Below are positions 1 through 13,343 of a stretch of DNA of 18,696 bases, piece by piece. How positions within the stretch are numbered: the stretch's first letter is position 1; each line of letters opens with the position of its first letter. Source of the stretch: Scenedesmus sp. ARA3. Its lineage: Eukaryota; Chlorophyta; Chlorophyceae; Sphaeropleales; Scenedesmaceae. The notes under the pieces were generated by a model, which ran no database searches, was not told where the DNA came from, and saw only the letters and a list, made by a program, of their open reading frames with translations. The position numbers and the translations under genes are program-made. Where the stretch lies: positions 6,299 to 24,994 of the forward strand of contig RWJK01001063.1 of NCBI GenBank assembly GCA_004335835.1, written 5' to 3'.

Positions 1-58
<58 letters not shown>
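1..58. repeat. (CAG)19 microsatellite at left edge
   Basis: Uninterrupted CAG units run from the window edge, so the true length is unknown. No exon can be assigned around it, and it may belong to a gene lying to the left. Confidence 0.95.
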
Positions 59-61
<3 letters not shown>

Positions 62-296
62 AAGTGCATTGAGTTGCGTGGTGAACCATTACAAATGCAG
101 CAGCACACCCATGCTGCTGCTGCTGCTGCTGATCCGGCTGTTCCTGTTGAGCCTTTGCTGCTGCTGTTGCTGCGGTTGCTGTTGTTGCCGCTTTTGCTCA
201 TTTGGAAGCAAACATTAGCCTGCTCCTGCTGCTGTTGTTGTTGCTGTTGGTCTTGCTTTCTTTGATGCTGCTGTTATCCTTATTTTCTGCAATCGC

Positions 297-323
297 CTGC
301 TGCTGCTGCTGCTGCTGCTGCTG
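297..323. repeat. (CTG)9 microsatellite
   Basis: Nine perfect CTG units inside a Leu/Cys-type low-complexity stretch (110-325). The surrounding open frames are produced by the triplet repeat itself and are not taken as genes. Confidence 0.9.
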
Positions 324-488
324 CTCACCCGGGATGAGGGTACAGGCTGTAGCCCGCTACCTCCTCATACCTGCAGCGCACATCCAAACCTTGTCAGCAT
401 TGTCAACACGCTTGATGTGCATGCTGTTCCATGCAAGCACAAGCAACTCTGGCTGTAGCCAGCCACCTCATCAAACCTGCAGCAACAA

Positions 489-489
<1 letters not shown>

Positions 490-528
<39 letters not shown>
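490..528. repeat. (CTG)13 microsatellite
   Basis: Thirteen perfect CTG units, followed by a degenerate CTG/CCTG stretch to about 555. All frames across it read as homopolymers (Leu, Cys, Ala or Gln), which makes them uninformative about coding. Confidence 0.92.
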
Positions 529-529
<1 letters not shown>

Positions 530-2150
530 GCTGCTGCTGCTCCTGCTGTCCTGCTCACCCCAGCACCACATCGACCTGCCGTGAGCTGTTCTGGCAGTCT
601 GGCACCAGCAGCTTTTGAATAGACGCTCCGATGGGGGTGACCGTTACACTGAAGTTGCTTTTGTTCTGTAGCACAAGAGGAGAGCATGCACAATAGACTC
701 AGCTAGCAGTTTGATGTTCAATTTCCCACCCTTTGTTGCTGTCGCTGCTGTCCTGTTTGTGATGGATCAGCACCAGCAGCTGCGGCAATTGCTGCGGCCG
801 CCAATCCTGCTGCTGCTGCAGAGGACGGCAGCATGTCAAATGGTTGTAACGTTTTCATAGGCGACTTTCTTGTTCCACAACGTGCATGAATAGCAAGCTG
901 TTCAGCAGTCTGCTGCCAATGCTGCTTCTGCCTGTCCTCATGCTGCGTCACTGTACAACGCAGAAATTCAAGGAACCATTGAAAATCAGCATTACAGGTT
1001 GACAGTGGATACTTAAGCTGGCTCGGCTACGTGCCTGCAGCGTGATGACCATGCACTGGCAGCACCCGAGGCACAGCAGTGCAGCCAGCGCCCACAGCAG
1101 CAGCTGCGAGTGTCTCATGCATGCGTTTGTCAGTATTCACGTGATAACGGTGTTGTATGTGTTTGAATATGGTCATTATATGCAGCGAAAAATCATGGCG
1201 CGAGCACTCGTCGCAGGGCGGTTTTGAAAACTGTTTGCAAGCCAGGTCGATCAAACGCTCAAAATGAATCCAAACGGTTTATTACGAGATACATCAGCTG
1301 CTTTCATCCGATACATGGCATCACACTACGTGGTTGGTATACCGTGACAGCCCGCCAGCGCCATTTGCAGTACACGCTGCGAGACGAGTCACACGCAGCA
1401 TTCGCTGCAGCTGCCATGCCCCAACATAACCTTGATCATCCACATTTCACATGCAGCAGTTTCTGTGGGTCTTTGACCAATGCGCATGATGCACCACCAA
1501 GCATACTGTTGTTGGGTGGCACCAGCGCGCACCCCCTCCTTGCTACACAGGCAGCAACCACTCAGTGGTGCCGCTGGGTGGCACTGGCAGTGAGACCATT
1601 CTGCGAACTCCTGCTGCACCCCAAGTGGTGAGGCATCAGGTACAAAACGCAGCACCATGGCTGATGTGCCACTCGTGGCAATAAGCCGGCGCATGTTCCA
1701 GGGCCATGTGATATGCATATCGCACCTACCATATGGTAGATTCATAACTCTGCAAAAGTGGCGCACCTATGAAGGCGAGGTGGCAGAGCACTTCAAGCCG
1801 CAAAAATGGACAAAGTTCCTTACCCACGGCAGCTGCTGTGGGCACTTGTTGGAAAAGCAGTGCCAAGGTGGCCTTGAGGCTGCCACGTGTGCTAGCACAC
1901 GCCTGCACACCAGCAACCACTTGTGCAAATACAGACATGCAAAGAAGCAACAATGCCAAGGTACGTTGTCTGGCAACTTGTGTCCACATGAATTCGTGAC
2001 TGCGCTGAACCTAAAACCCAGGGTGCTGATCCAGATGTCAGCAGCTGCTGCAGTACTAGTGCCACTCCACATAAGCTTGCGGCCAGCGCTGCCCAACAAG
2101 CAGTGGGCGCCCTAATCGTGAGGCGAAGCAAGGTAGTGCCCAACCAAGCT
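529..2150. other. Non-genic spacer, no gene recognised
   Basis: I find no exon with convincing splice borders or a recognisable protein segment here. Open frames of 60-150 codons exist on both strands but none resembles a family or continues through splice sites. Part may be 3' untranslated region of the minus-strand gene ending at 2383. The first algal-type TGTAA polyadenylation motif on that strand (TTACA on the plus strand, 992-996) lies about 1.4 kb past the stop, which is far, so the transcript end is unresolved. Confidence 0.5.
1710..1739. other. Two adjacent perfect palindromes
   Basis: GATATGCATATC (1710-1721) and CTACCATATGGTAG (1726-1739) are perfect dyads separated by four bases. 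They could be protein-binding sites or chance; nothing nearby gives them a role. Confidence 0.5.
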
Positions 2151-2162
2151 GCTGAGAAAACA

Positions 2163-2345
2163 AGAAAGACACTCACAGCAGAACTGCCAGCATGCTCACA
2201 ACAGCAGCAATAGCTGCAGCTCAAACCAAATTGTGTTTGGCCTGCACCGCTGCCTTCCCTGACATGCAGCCTCTGCGTGCTGCTCCCGCCACACAGCAGT
2301 GCCACACCCTCATGAGGGTGATCAGTCACCACCTCACTGGCACCC
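2163..2345 (-). pseudogene. Decayed copy of the terminal exon of the secreted-protein gene
   Basis: Read on the minus strand this copies the end of the exon at 2383-2811. The peptide GGSSTQRLHVREGSGAG matches GGSSTQRLSIREGSSAG of the real exon, and bases beyond it also match the GPI-like tail and stop region (GTGAGCATGCTGGCAGTTCTGCT). The copy has diverged, and the tail is shifted out of frame into a Cys-rich reading. It lies directly downstream of the true stop, so it is probably a tandem duplication now in the 3' untranslated region. It has no separate start or splice site and I do not regard it as expressed protein. Confidence 0.8.
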
Positions 2346-2382
2346 AAATACTATGTGACTGAGACCATCACACTCACAACAA

Positions 2383-4046
2383 TCAAAGCAGAACTGCGAG
2401 CATGCTGACAGCAGCAGCAGCAGCCGCAGCCCCAAACCCAAACCCTGTCCGGCCTGCACTGCTGCCTTCTCTGATACTCAGCCGCTGCGTGCTGCTTCCG
2501 CCAGTCAGCAGTGCTGCACCCTCCGTCACCATCTCATTCGCATCCACATAATCAACAGCACTCAGCCCCACCACGCCAGCCGCACTGTACGTGAAATTTG
2601 CCGCATTCCTGTTGCCACAAACATCAACAAACACCACCTCAAAGGTGTGGTTTGCCTTGGCGGTCAAAGACGTTTGACTGGCATTGACTGCAAATGCCTT
2701 TGCAGGCAGGGTGAGGGGAGAGCTGCACTTGGTCAGCAGCTCACCATCGTGGTAGCAGGTTTGGGTGCCCACGCCGTAGAACTGCCACTCAAAGGTGATG
2801 GGGTCTCCCGCCTGCGGATACACAGCAGCAGGGAGCACCAACGCTCAGTCGTTTAGTGTTTGTACCGCAGAATCGCGGTAGCAGGATTGAATGCTCACGC
2901 CGTAGAACTGCCACTCAAAGGTGATGGGATCTCCAGCCGGCGGATACACAGCAGCAGGGAGCACCAACGCTCAGTCGTTTAGTGTTTGTACCGCAGAATC
3001 GCGGTAGCAGGATTGGGTGCCCACGCCGTAGAGCTGCCACTCAAAAGTGATGGGATCCCCGGCCTGCGATGGTGAAAGTTGTCCCATCACAGCACACAGC
3101 GCGGCAAGGGGGCAACAGCACACACAGCTGGTCAACCAATGCACACCGTGCAATGAGCAAACACACAGTGAGCAAAACGCTTACACTGTTGGAGCGTGCA
3201 AACCAACCACAAGAGCCAACAAAGCTGCTGCCGACAACGACAGCTTCTGTCCACTTTCCACACCTGAATTGCCTTGCCCACTTTGTTGCTGCTGATTGCC
3301 GCCAGCTGCACCAGCGCTCTATTTACATACCGTTCAAGACATCTAGCCAAAGCTGCAGCATGCAGCAAGCCCCTACCTGGATAGCCTTGCCCACTTTGTT
3401 GCTGCTGATGGCCGCCAGCTGCACCAGCGCTCTATGTATACCGTTCAAGACATCTAGCCAAAGCTGCAGCACCCTCCAAGCCCCCACCTGTATCGCCTTG
3501 CCCACTTTGTTGCTGCTGATTGCCGCCAGCTGCACCAGCGCTCTATGTATACCATTCAAGACATCTAGCCAAAGCTGCAGCACGCACCAAGCCCCCACCT
3601 GGATCGCCTTGCCCACTTTGTTGCTGCTGATGGCCGCCAGCTGCACCTTGCGCCCTGAGCGCTGCAGCCCCACCAGCGGCGTGGAGTCGTTGGAGCCGTT
3701 GAGCGCCAGGAAGCCCATGTACTCGCTGAAGCCTGCAGCAGCAGCAGCAGCAGCAGGAACATGGGTCAGCCTCACCAGCGGCGTGGTCTTGTCTAGTTCC
3801 CTCACCTGCCACCTCTGGCATGCCCTCCTGCGAGATGAGTTGCAGCTGTGGTCGCCCACTTTGAACTCGATCTGCAGTTGAGCTGGCAGCAACTGCAGCT
3901 ACAGCCACCTGCTGCCCTCTTGCATGCACATCACGTCAGAGTCCCCTCACCTGCCACCTCTGGCATGTCCTCCTGCGAGATGAGCGCCTCACCCTGCAGG
4001 TCAACCAGGCCCGGGTACCTGCTGACCACCGACACTGCAGCGCAGC

Positions 4047-4083
<37 letters not shown>

Positions 4084-6861
4084 AACCAGTCACTTGCAGC
4101 ATTGGAACATTAGTGCAGCACCCTGCAGGGCCACCAGGCCCGGATACCTGCTCACCACTGACACTGCAGGGCAGGAAAACAAAGCAACAGAGCGGCAGAT
4201 GTTGTGACAGCACAAACAGCAACATATGAGCACACAAACCCGCATGCAGCAAGGCAGGACAGCATCAGCTGGTGTGCTGGCTGTGTTAGGCAGCCGTCAA
4301 CCTTCACCTCAGTACCCAGGTGCTTCTGCTGCGGTTGCTTCGTGTGCATCTCTTCCCAGCAGAAAGTGCATGCTCACAACACAGTCATTACTAGTGGTAA
4401 TACCAGCGCTGCCACGCACCTTTGGCACTCAGCCTGTAGCAGCCCTCAGCAAGGTCCCCAGTGTCAAGCGGGATGGTGATGACGTCAGCAGCGGTGGTCT
4501 CTGCAGCAGAGCGGCACATCAGTATGAGTCAGCATCTGCACTGCACGTGACGAGGGGGTTCCAGCGACATATCTGCGGCACAGTTGCACCCCCCTCCCCC
4601 CTTGCTGTGGTGGCGTGGGGCGAAACCGGGTTATGTGAAGGCCAGCGCATCATGCAGCGTGCTGCTATAGTGCGTGTGATGCAGCGCACTGCCCTGGCTG
4701 TTGCTGCTGCTCACCTGGCGGCACCAGAAAGTACTTGTTGATGACGTAGGTGGCACCCTCGCCGTTGAACTGGGGAGTCGACTTCAGCGCTGTGCCGTTG
4801 ACAGTCTTGCGCAGGCTGCCAAACACCTGCAGCAGAAGCAGTGATCACTGTGCTCTGGCACCTGCTGCCAACCATGTGACCTAGTCAACAGCCTGCTGTT
4901 AAACTTGTGCCCACACATGCAGGTGCCTGCCGGAGCAGCAGCTGCCGGCCGGCCTCATCACTCTCGTGTGGCCGCTGGATGCATTCATGAATGCAAAAGC
5001 ATTACAGGCAGCGCAAAACACACACCTAGTAGGATGTAATGCCAGCATGCTTGCATGCAAGTGACTAGGATCTCTCTGTCGATACTACGACCACCCTTCA
5101 TGTGGTCTAGGTCTGCCTTTGCATTCTAGGACATTTGGAACAACTGCAGCTTGCAGGATTACCTGAATCACTGGCTGGAACAGCAGCGCCGCACCGCCGT
5201 CAGGCCCAGCGAGGCCCTTGCCGTTCTGCGTCAGCAGCTGTGCCAGCGGCTTGATGCTGCTCACGTTGACAGCAACTGCAAGTGCAACAGCAGCAGGGTG
5301 CGGCGGCACATACATCAGGCTGTGGATTGGTGCATCTTATTGTCAAGCTTCACTACTAGCTGTGAATGTCAGTATGCAGTACAGTATGTGCTGTACTACT
5401 TCAGTACTGCCTGCTGCCTGCAAACTCCCAAGTTCAGCAGACAGCCGACTTACAGCCTCCTGGGTCGGCGCAGCTCTGGAAGTCAAACTTGGCAGAGGCC
5501 TGGCCATCATGCCTGTACCAGCAGACTGTGTGGCTGGAAGTCAAGGAGGCAGGCAGCCCAGCTGGAGAGGGGCTGACCGCGTAGCCTGATACTGTTACAG
5601 TGATGGTAGCACACGTCTCCACCTGCAGCAGCAACACCACCAGCAGCAGCGCAGCATTGTGATTTAGGGGTCGTGGCAGCAGTGGCAGAGCTTGTGGCAT
5701 GACGATTCAGGTCAATGAGGCAGGCAGGCCAGCTGAGGATGGGCTGAGGGTGTAGCCTGGTACTGTTCCAGTGATGGTAGCGCAAGTCTCCACCTGCAGC
5801 AGCAGAAGGAGAAGCAGCAGCAGCCGGAAGGCATCAGTGGTATGATTAGGGGTTGTGGCAACAGTGACAGCGCTTGGGATACGATAAGGCAGTGCTGCCC
5901 ATGCGCTACGAACAACAGACCCCAGGCGCATGCTGCTGGGTCCATCAAATGGAGATGCGGTGTCAGTTGCATTGCAACATTGCTGGGAAAGACTGTGCCT
6001 AGCAGCACTGATGCACTCACATTGTCTGCCCCCAGGGCTCCTGCGGGACTTGGATGCTGCTGGGCCTCTTTAATGGCATTTGGTGTCAGCTGTTGAGCAA
6101 CGGCAACCCCAACAGCAATAGCAGTAGCAGCAATTCTGTACCTATCAGCACTGCTGCACTCACGTTGTCTGCCCAGGGCTCCTGAGGCACTTGGATGCGC
6201 CCTGCCTTGCCAACCTTACTGCCCTGCTGCGCTGCCCCACTGCCATATGCAACAGTATAGCTCCAGTCGCCAGCTGCTGCCAGCTGCGGTGCTGCACCCT
6301 CAAAGCAGCTTGAAAGATCATCACTGCCCATTAATGGGCTTGCAGGAATGAAGTATAGCACTGGCTGGGCTGCGCTGCCTGCTGTTGTGTGGTACTGCTT
6401 GAAGGCAACCTTGAACACTTCACCCAGGCCGCTGCTGTCTGTGCCGTCTACTGCTGCCTGCTGGGATTCGAGGCTCCATACGCCAGGGCTGTTGCATACA
6501 GCATCGCCTGTGCACTTAGTTGCAGTGGTGCCGCTGCTGTCGATGACCCAGAGGGTCTCTGTGGTGCCTATCTGCTGGTATGTTGGCTGCCAGTTCATCT
6601 TGGGCTTGCAGCCCTCGTATGCTGCTGCTGCAACGCCTGCAGAGGCATCGCATTTGGGTCTTTTGAGAGCGAGGTTATCGCTGAGCACGCAAGGAGAGTG
6701 CTGTGGCGTCCAGTACTGTCCAGTGCTTTGCACAGGTGTCACCCAGGCTACTCGAGAGATTAGGTCTCAAGCTAGCTACGAGGCTTACCAAAAGTGCTCA
6801 AAAGTATCAAAGCAACCCATCCGAGTGCTGCACTCCCCTTGAGCACTCGAACTGCCGCCAT
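2383..6861 (-). CDS. Secreted, probably GPI-anchored extracellular protein of unknown family (nine exons)
   Basis: Exons, 5' to 3': 6861-6789, 6636-6164, 5622-5454, 5275-5163, 4826-4715, 4500-4420, 4034-3951, 3732-3599, 2811-2383. Phases agree at every junction, giving 1668 nt (555 residues plus TGA). The ATG sits in GACCATGGC. Residues 1-29 form a signal peptide (MAAVRVLKGSAALGWVALIL, then small residues ending in an Ala run before YEGC), split by a 152-nt intron. The mature part has eleven Cys and seven N-glycosylation sequons (NVS, NGT, NGS, NDS, NAS, NHT, NFT). The last exon starts AGDPITFEWQFYGVGTQ and contains FEVVFVDVCGNRNAANFTY, which looks like a beta-sandwich (PKD/Ig-like) edge; that is weak inference. 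The end has small residues followed by an Ala-rich hydrophobic tail (SMLAVLL), as in GPI signals. I do not recognise the family; a cell-wall or surface role is a guess. Introns contain many exon-edge copies, so isoforms are possible. Confidence 0.7.
2751..3063 (-). repeat. 126-bp tandem array copying the start of the last exon (about 2.5 copies)
   Basis: Three copies of the segment encoding AGDPITFEWQ-YGV recur at an exact 126-bp period, beginning on the minus strand at 2811 (true exon), about 2937 and 3063. Copies 1 (3063) and 3 (2811) keep a CAG acceptor. In the middle copy the acceptor AG is changed to CG (TATCCGCCGG), so it should not splice. Copy 1 could form a 24-codon phase 0-0 cassette (3063-2992) using a weak donor, GCG|GTACAA. 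The inter-copy sequence contains an in-frame TGA, so read-through is blocked. Confidence 0.85.
3275..3636 (-). repeat. 111-113-bp tandem array copying the end of exon 8 (three copies plus the exon)
   Basis: Units start at 3275, 3388, 3499 and 3610 (periods 113, 111, 111). Each contains, on the minus strand, the codons for VQLAAISSNKVGKAIQ followed by the donor-like CAG|GTGGGGGC or a variant. The copy at 3610 belongs to the real exon (3732-3599). The two 111-bp periods equal 37 codons, and the exon frame stays open on the minus strand through the whole array to about 3323, so using a later donor would add 37-residue repeats. Confidence 0.88.
3766..3846 (-). repeat. Partial copies of exon 7 end and exon 8 interior inside intron 7
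   Basis: On the minus strand the segment near 3846-3795 repeats the end of exon 7: ISQEGMPEVAG plus GTGAGG, against ISQEDMPEVAG plus GTGAGG in the true exon. With an upstream CTGCAG acceptor near 3875 it makes a phase 1-1 candidate cassette. Just downstream, 3786-3766 repeats the exon 8 segment CCACGCCGCTGGTG. Both sit in the 218-nt intron between exons 7 and 8. Confidence 0.75.
4049..4081. repeat. (CAG)11, sense-strand CTG tract upstream of exon 7 acceptor
   Basis: Perfect CAG on the plus strand, therefore CTG in the minus-strand transcript, ending about 9 nt before the CTGCAG acceptor of exon 7 (exon begins at 4034). It occupies the place where a polypyrimidine tract would normally be. Confidence 0.9.
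4120..4174 (-). repeat. Copy of the 5' edge of exon 7 in intron 6
   Basis: Reads, on the minus strand, as CTGCAG acceptor then VSVVSRYPGLVALQG, against VSVVSRYPGLVDLQG in the true exon (4034-3951). The copy then diverges and meets a stop without a clear donor. It is probably a silent duplicate, but its acceptor is intact and could be chosen by mistake. Confidence 0.8.
5711..5882 (-). repeat. Tandem copy (period 171 bp) of the intron 2 end and exon 3 start
   Basis: The copy encodes VETCATITGTVPGYTLSPSS and matches VETCATITVTVSGYAVSPSP of the true exon 3 (5622-5454). It includes the CTGCTGCTGCAG acceptor and upstream intron sequence (CCACAACCCCTAATCA against CCACGACCCCTAAATCA). The copy hits TGA right after GLPASLT, so using it would truncate the protein. 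The period is 57 codons. Confidence 0.85.
5991..6060 (-). repeat. Copy of the exon 2 end and donor in intron 2
   Basis: Matches 6134-6202 at an offset of 143 bp, including the peptide IQVPQEPW and the donor (AATGTGAGTG against AACGTGAGTG). An indel of two bases shifts the frame before the donor. It lies downstream of the true exon 2 and is probably silent. Confidence 0.8.
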
Positions 6862-7452
6862 GGTCCGAATCTCGCGCCTTTCTGCTCTCGCGGGTATGTG
6901 ACGTGCCGACTGAAGGACGGGTGGAGCTAAATATGTCGAGACGCATCCAGCACGTATGAAGAGTGCTGCATACTGCCGTATGGTGCTCTGAATATGGCCT
7001 GACAACGCCAGCTCAGCTGACATGGTGGGGAAGCTAAGCCCAACTGTCATGTGACACGAGAGCAGCTCAATGCATTTTGTAAGCTTTAAGAAGTGCGATG
7101 CACTCAAACAATCGTAAACAGTTACCACAGGCAAAGCACACGATCAGGTCGTGCAGCAGCAACTGAGTCGCGTGTGCCACAGCAGTCAGTGTCTGCTACC
7201 TGCACACGCAGATGTGGCGTATGGCTATAGGTGAAAACACATTGCTGCAAGCGCAAGGCGCAGTATTATTCAATCGACCAACACACCAGCACAAGGACAT
7301 CCTGCAAGTGCTGGTGTGTGTGAAGGTACGTGCAACCTTGCTGCTGCCAGCCAAGTTGTGCAACCCTTCTGCGCAAGAGCCGCCACATATGCAGCTGCCG
7401 CATCCTGCAAATACTGTGGTCTGCTGAACTTCTACCAGCCTATCGCCAGACA
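6862..7452. other. Spacer between the two minus-strand genes
   Basis: This 590-bp stretch lies between the stop of the DUF455 gene (7453) and the start of the secreted-protein gene (6861), both on the minus strand. It should hold the 3' untranslated region of the former and the promoter of the latter. No exon, TATA-like box or TGTAA polyadenylation motif on the minus strand is convincing. It contains the hairpin at 7281-7319. Confidence 0.5.
7281..7319. other. Hairpin with 12-bp perfect stem
   Basis: ACACACCAGCAC (7281-7292) pairs exactly with GTGCTGGTGTGT (7308-7319) around a 15-nt loop. It lies about 135-170 nt past the stop of the DUF455 gene, so in its transcript it would be a 3' untranslated stem-loop. 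The role is unknown. Confidence 0.6.
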
Positions 7453-11847
<4,395 letters not shown>

Positions 11848-12297
11848 GGTTGATGAGTAACAGATAATAGTTTGAAAGCAGCTTTCAAATACGATTGCAG
11901 CTGTGTTGTTGCTGCTCAGCAGACAGATAACACCAGGCTTCAGCTGTGTCTGCTGTGCTGCTGCTGCAGCTGCTGGCCTTGCTGACGTGCTGAAGTTGGT
12001 GAGTTCAGCCGCCGTGCGTGACAGTATTTTGTACTGTAAACCAGTGTCGATACACACGGGAGTTACCGTGGCTGCCGCTGCGGCCAACCCGGAAGTACAG
12101 CACACCTTGCTGTCAAACCCTGCAACACCCGAAACTGTCAGTGGCAATCCGAAAGGCATGAAACCCATATCCTCCGAAGCAATGCTTGTAAAAGAGTGCT
12201 AAATGCTTAAACATCATGGAGCACACAGTGCACATGAAGCCGATCAGCATGTGAAGTCCCCAGACGCGCACCGAAATCCGTATAATCCTACACCACC
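11848..12297. promoter_or_regulatory. Divergent intergenic region (shared promoter)
   Basis: 450 bp separates the start codons of the minus-strand DUF455 gene (11847) and the plus-strand coiled-coil gene (12298). Both promoters and 5' untranslated regions must lie here unless a 5' untranslated intron exists. No clear TATA box is visible; TATAATCC at 12280-12287 is too near the plus-strand ATG to be a TATA box for a normal leader. No exon is supported. Confidence 0.6.
11871..11889. promoter_or_regulatory. 19-nt perfect palindrome upstream of the DUF455 gene
   Basis: TTTGAAAGC, one central A, GCTTTCAAA: a perfect dyad 24-42 bp upstream of the DUF455 start codon. It could be a dimeric regulator site in the promoter or a stem in the 5' leader. 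The role is inferred from position only. Confidence 0.55.
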
Positions 12298-13291
12298 ATG
12301 TTGAAAAACATATTTGAAAAGAAACGGAAGGATGCGTCGCCCGTCAGGAAGGAGGCAGCACCCCTCACTGCAGATGCACTGCTGCAAAAAGCACAGGTGT
12401 GCATCACACGGCTCCGTATGCTGCAGCCTTCCGACCCTGAGGCTTTCCCTCTGGTCAACGAAGCCTCGAGATACGGTACGTGAAGCCTCAAAGTCGCGAT
12501 CCACAGCTGTTATCTGTGCATCAGCTGTGCTGTTTGACCTTTCTGGACCTGCTGTACTGCTGCATCAGCATCACATGTGCTCCAGCCATGCAGCTGCCGA
12601 GCCTGCTTTGTTTGACTACACAAAGCATCTCCTGCTGTTGCAGTTTGTAACAGCTGCAGCTCTTCCTGCAGCTGCAGCTCCTCCCATAGCAACTCGCAGT
12701 TGTCACCATGTGCTGCTGTACAGCCCATCTTGCTGCGCTACGCATCCTAACAGCTTCATGTGCCAGTCAAGACAGCTGTTCTTTCCATCATGCAGTGCTT
12801 GGTACAGTCACAGGTGATGCTTGGCACAGCAACCTGGATCCTGCTGCCCCTTTCTAATGCCTGCAGTGCAACAGCTGGAGATTGAGGTGCATAAGCTTGC
12901 AGGAAGCGACGAGCACCCGCTCTGGCGCCTGTGAGTCAACATGCGATCCTAGGACTTGCTATAAGGTTTTCCAGCGACAGCTGCAGCAGCAGCTTCAGCC
13001 GCAGCTGCACATGCTGATGTCAGCTGCAGTAACTGCAGCAGTAGCACTTGCAGGACGCTTGGCAAAGCATCGGCTGGGCTGTCCGACCTCGTGATAGCTG
13101 ACAGATTGCGCGCCTGAAGCCAGCCCTTGCTCCCTAACTCTTGCTTGGTTATTGTGCACCCTCACCGCTTGCAGGCAGCTGGACGAGTTGCAAGGGGACC
13201 TGAATGGCATGACGCAGCGCATCCTCAACTCAGTTGACATAAGGAGGCAGGAGCCGCCTGTGCGGAGCGCGGGTGAGCAGCAGCAGCAGTG

Positions 13292-13343
<52 letters not shown>

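Noticed and set aside
202..618. Leu/Cys-rich open frame on the plus strand
   Set aside because: It is produced by CTG repeats; every frame over them is open, and there is no recognisable protein segment or splice context.
1657..2115. 152-codon plus-strand open frame in the left spacer
   Set aside because: Composition is ordinary, no family is recognised, and overlapping antisense frames of similar length exist. Not enough to call a gene.
3069..3881. 270-codon plus-strand open frame
   Set aside because: It is the antisense shadow of the exon 8 array, exon 8 and part of intron 7 of the minus-strand gene; its repeats come from those copies.
6748..6788. A 41-nt intron 1 for the secreted-protein gene, using the TAG acceptor at 6748
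   Set aside because: Phase fits, but 41 nt is very short, and the 152-nt alternative gives a classical signal peptide ending in an Ala run before YEGC.
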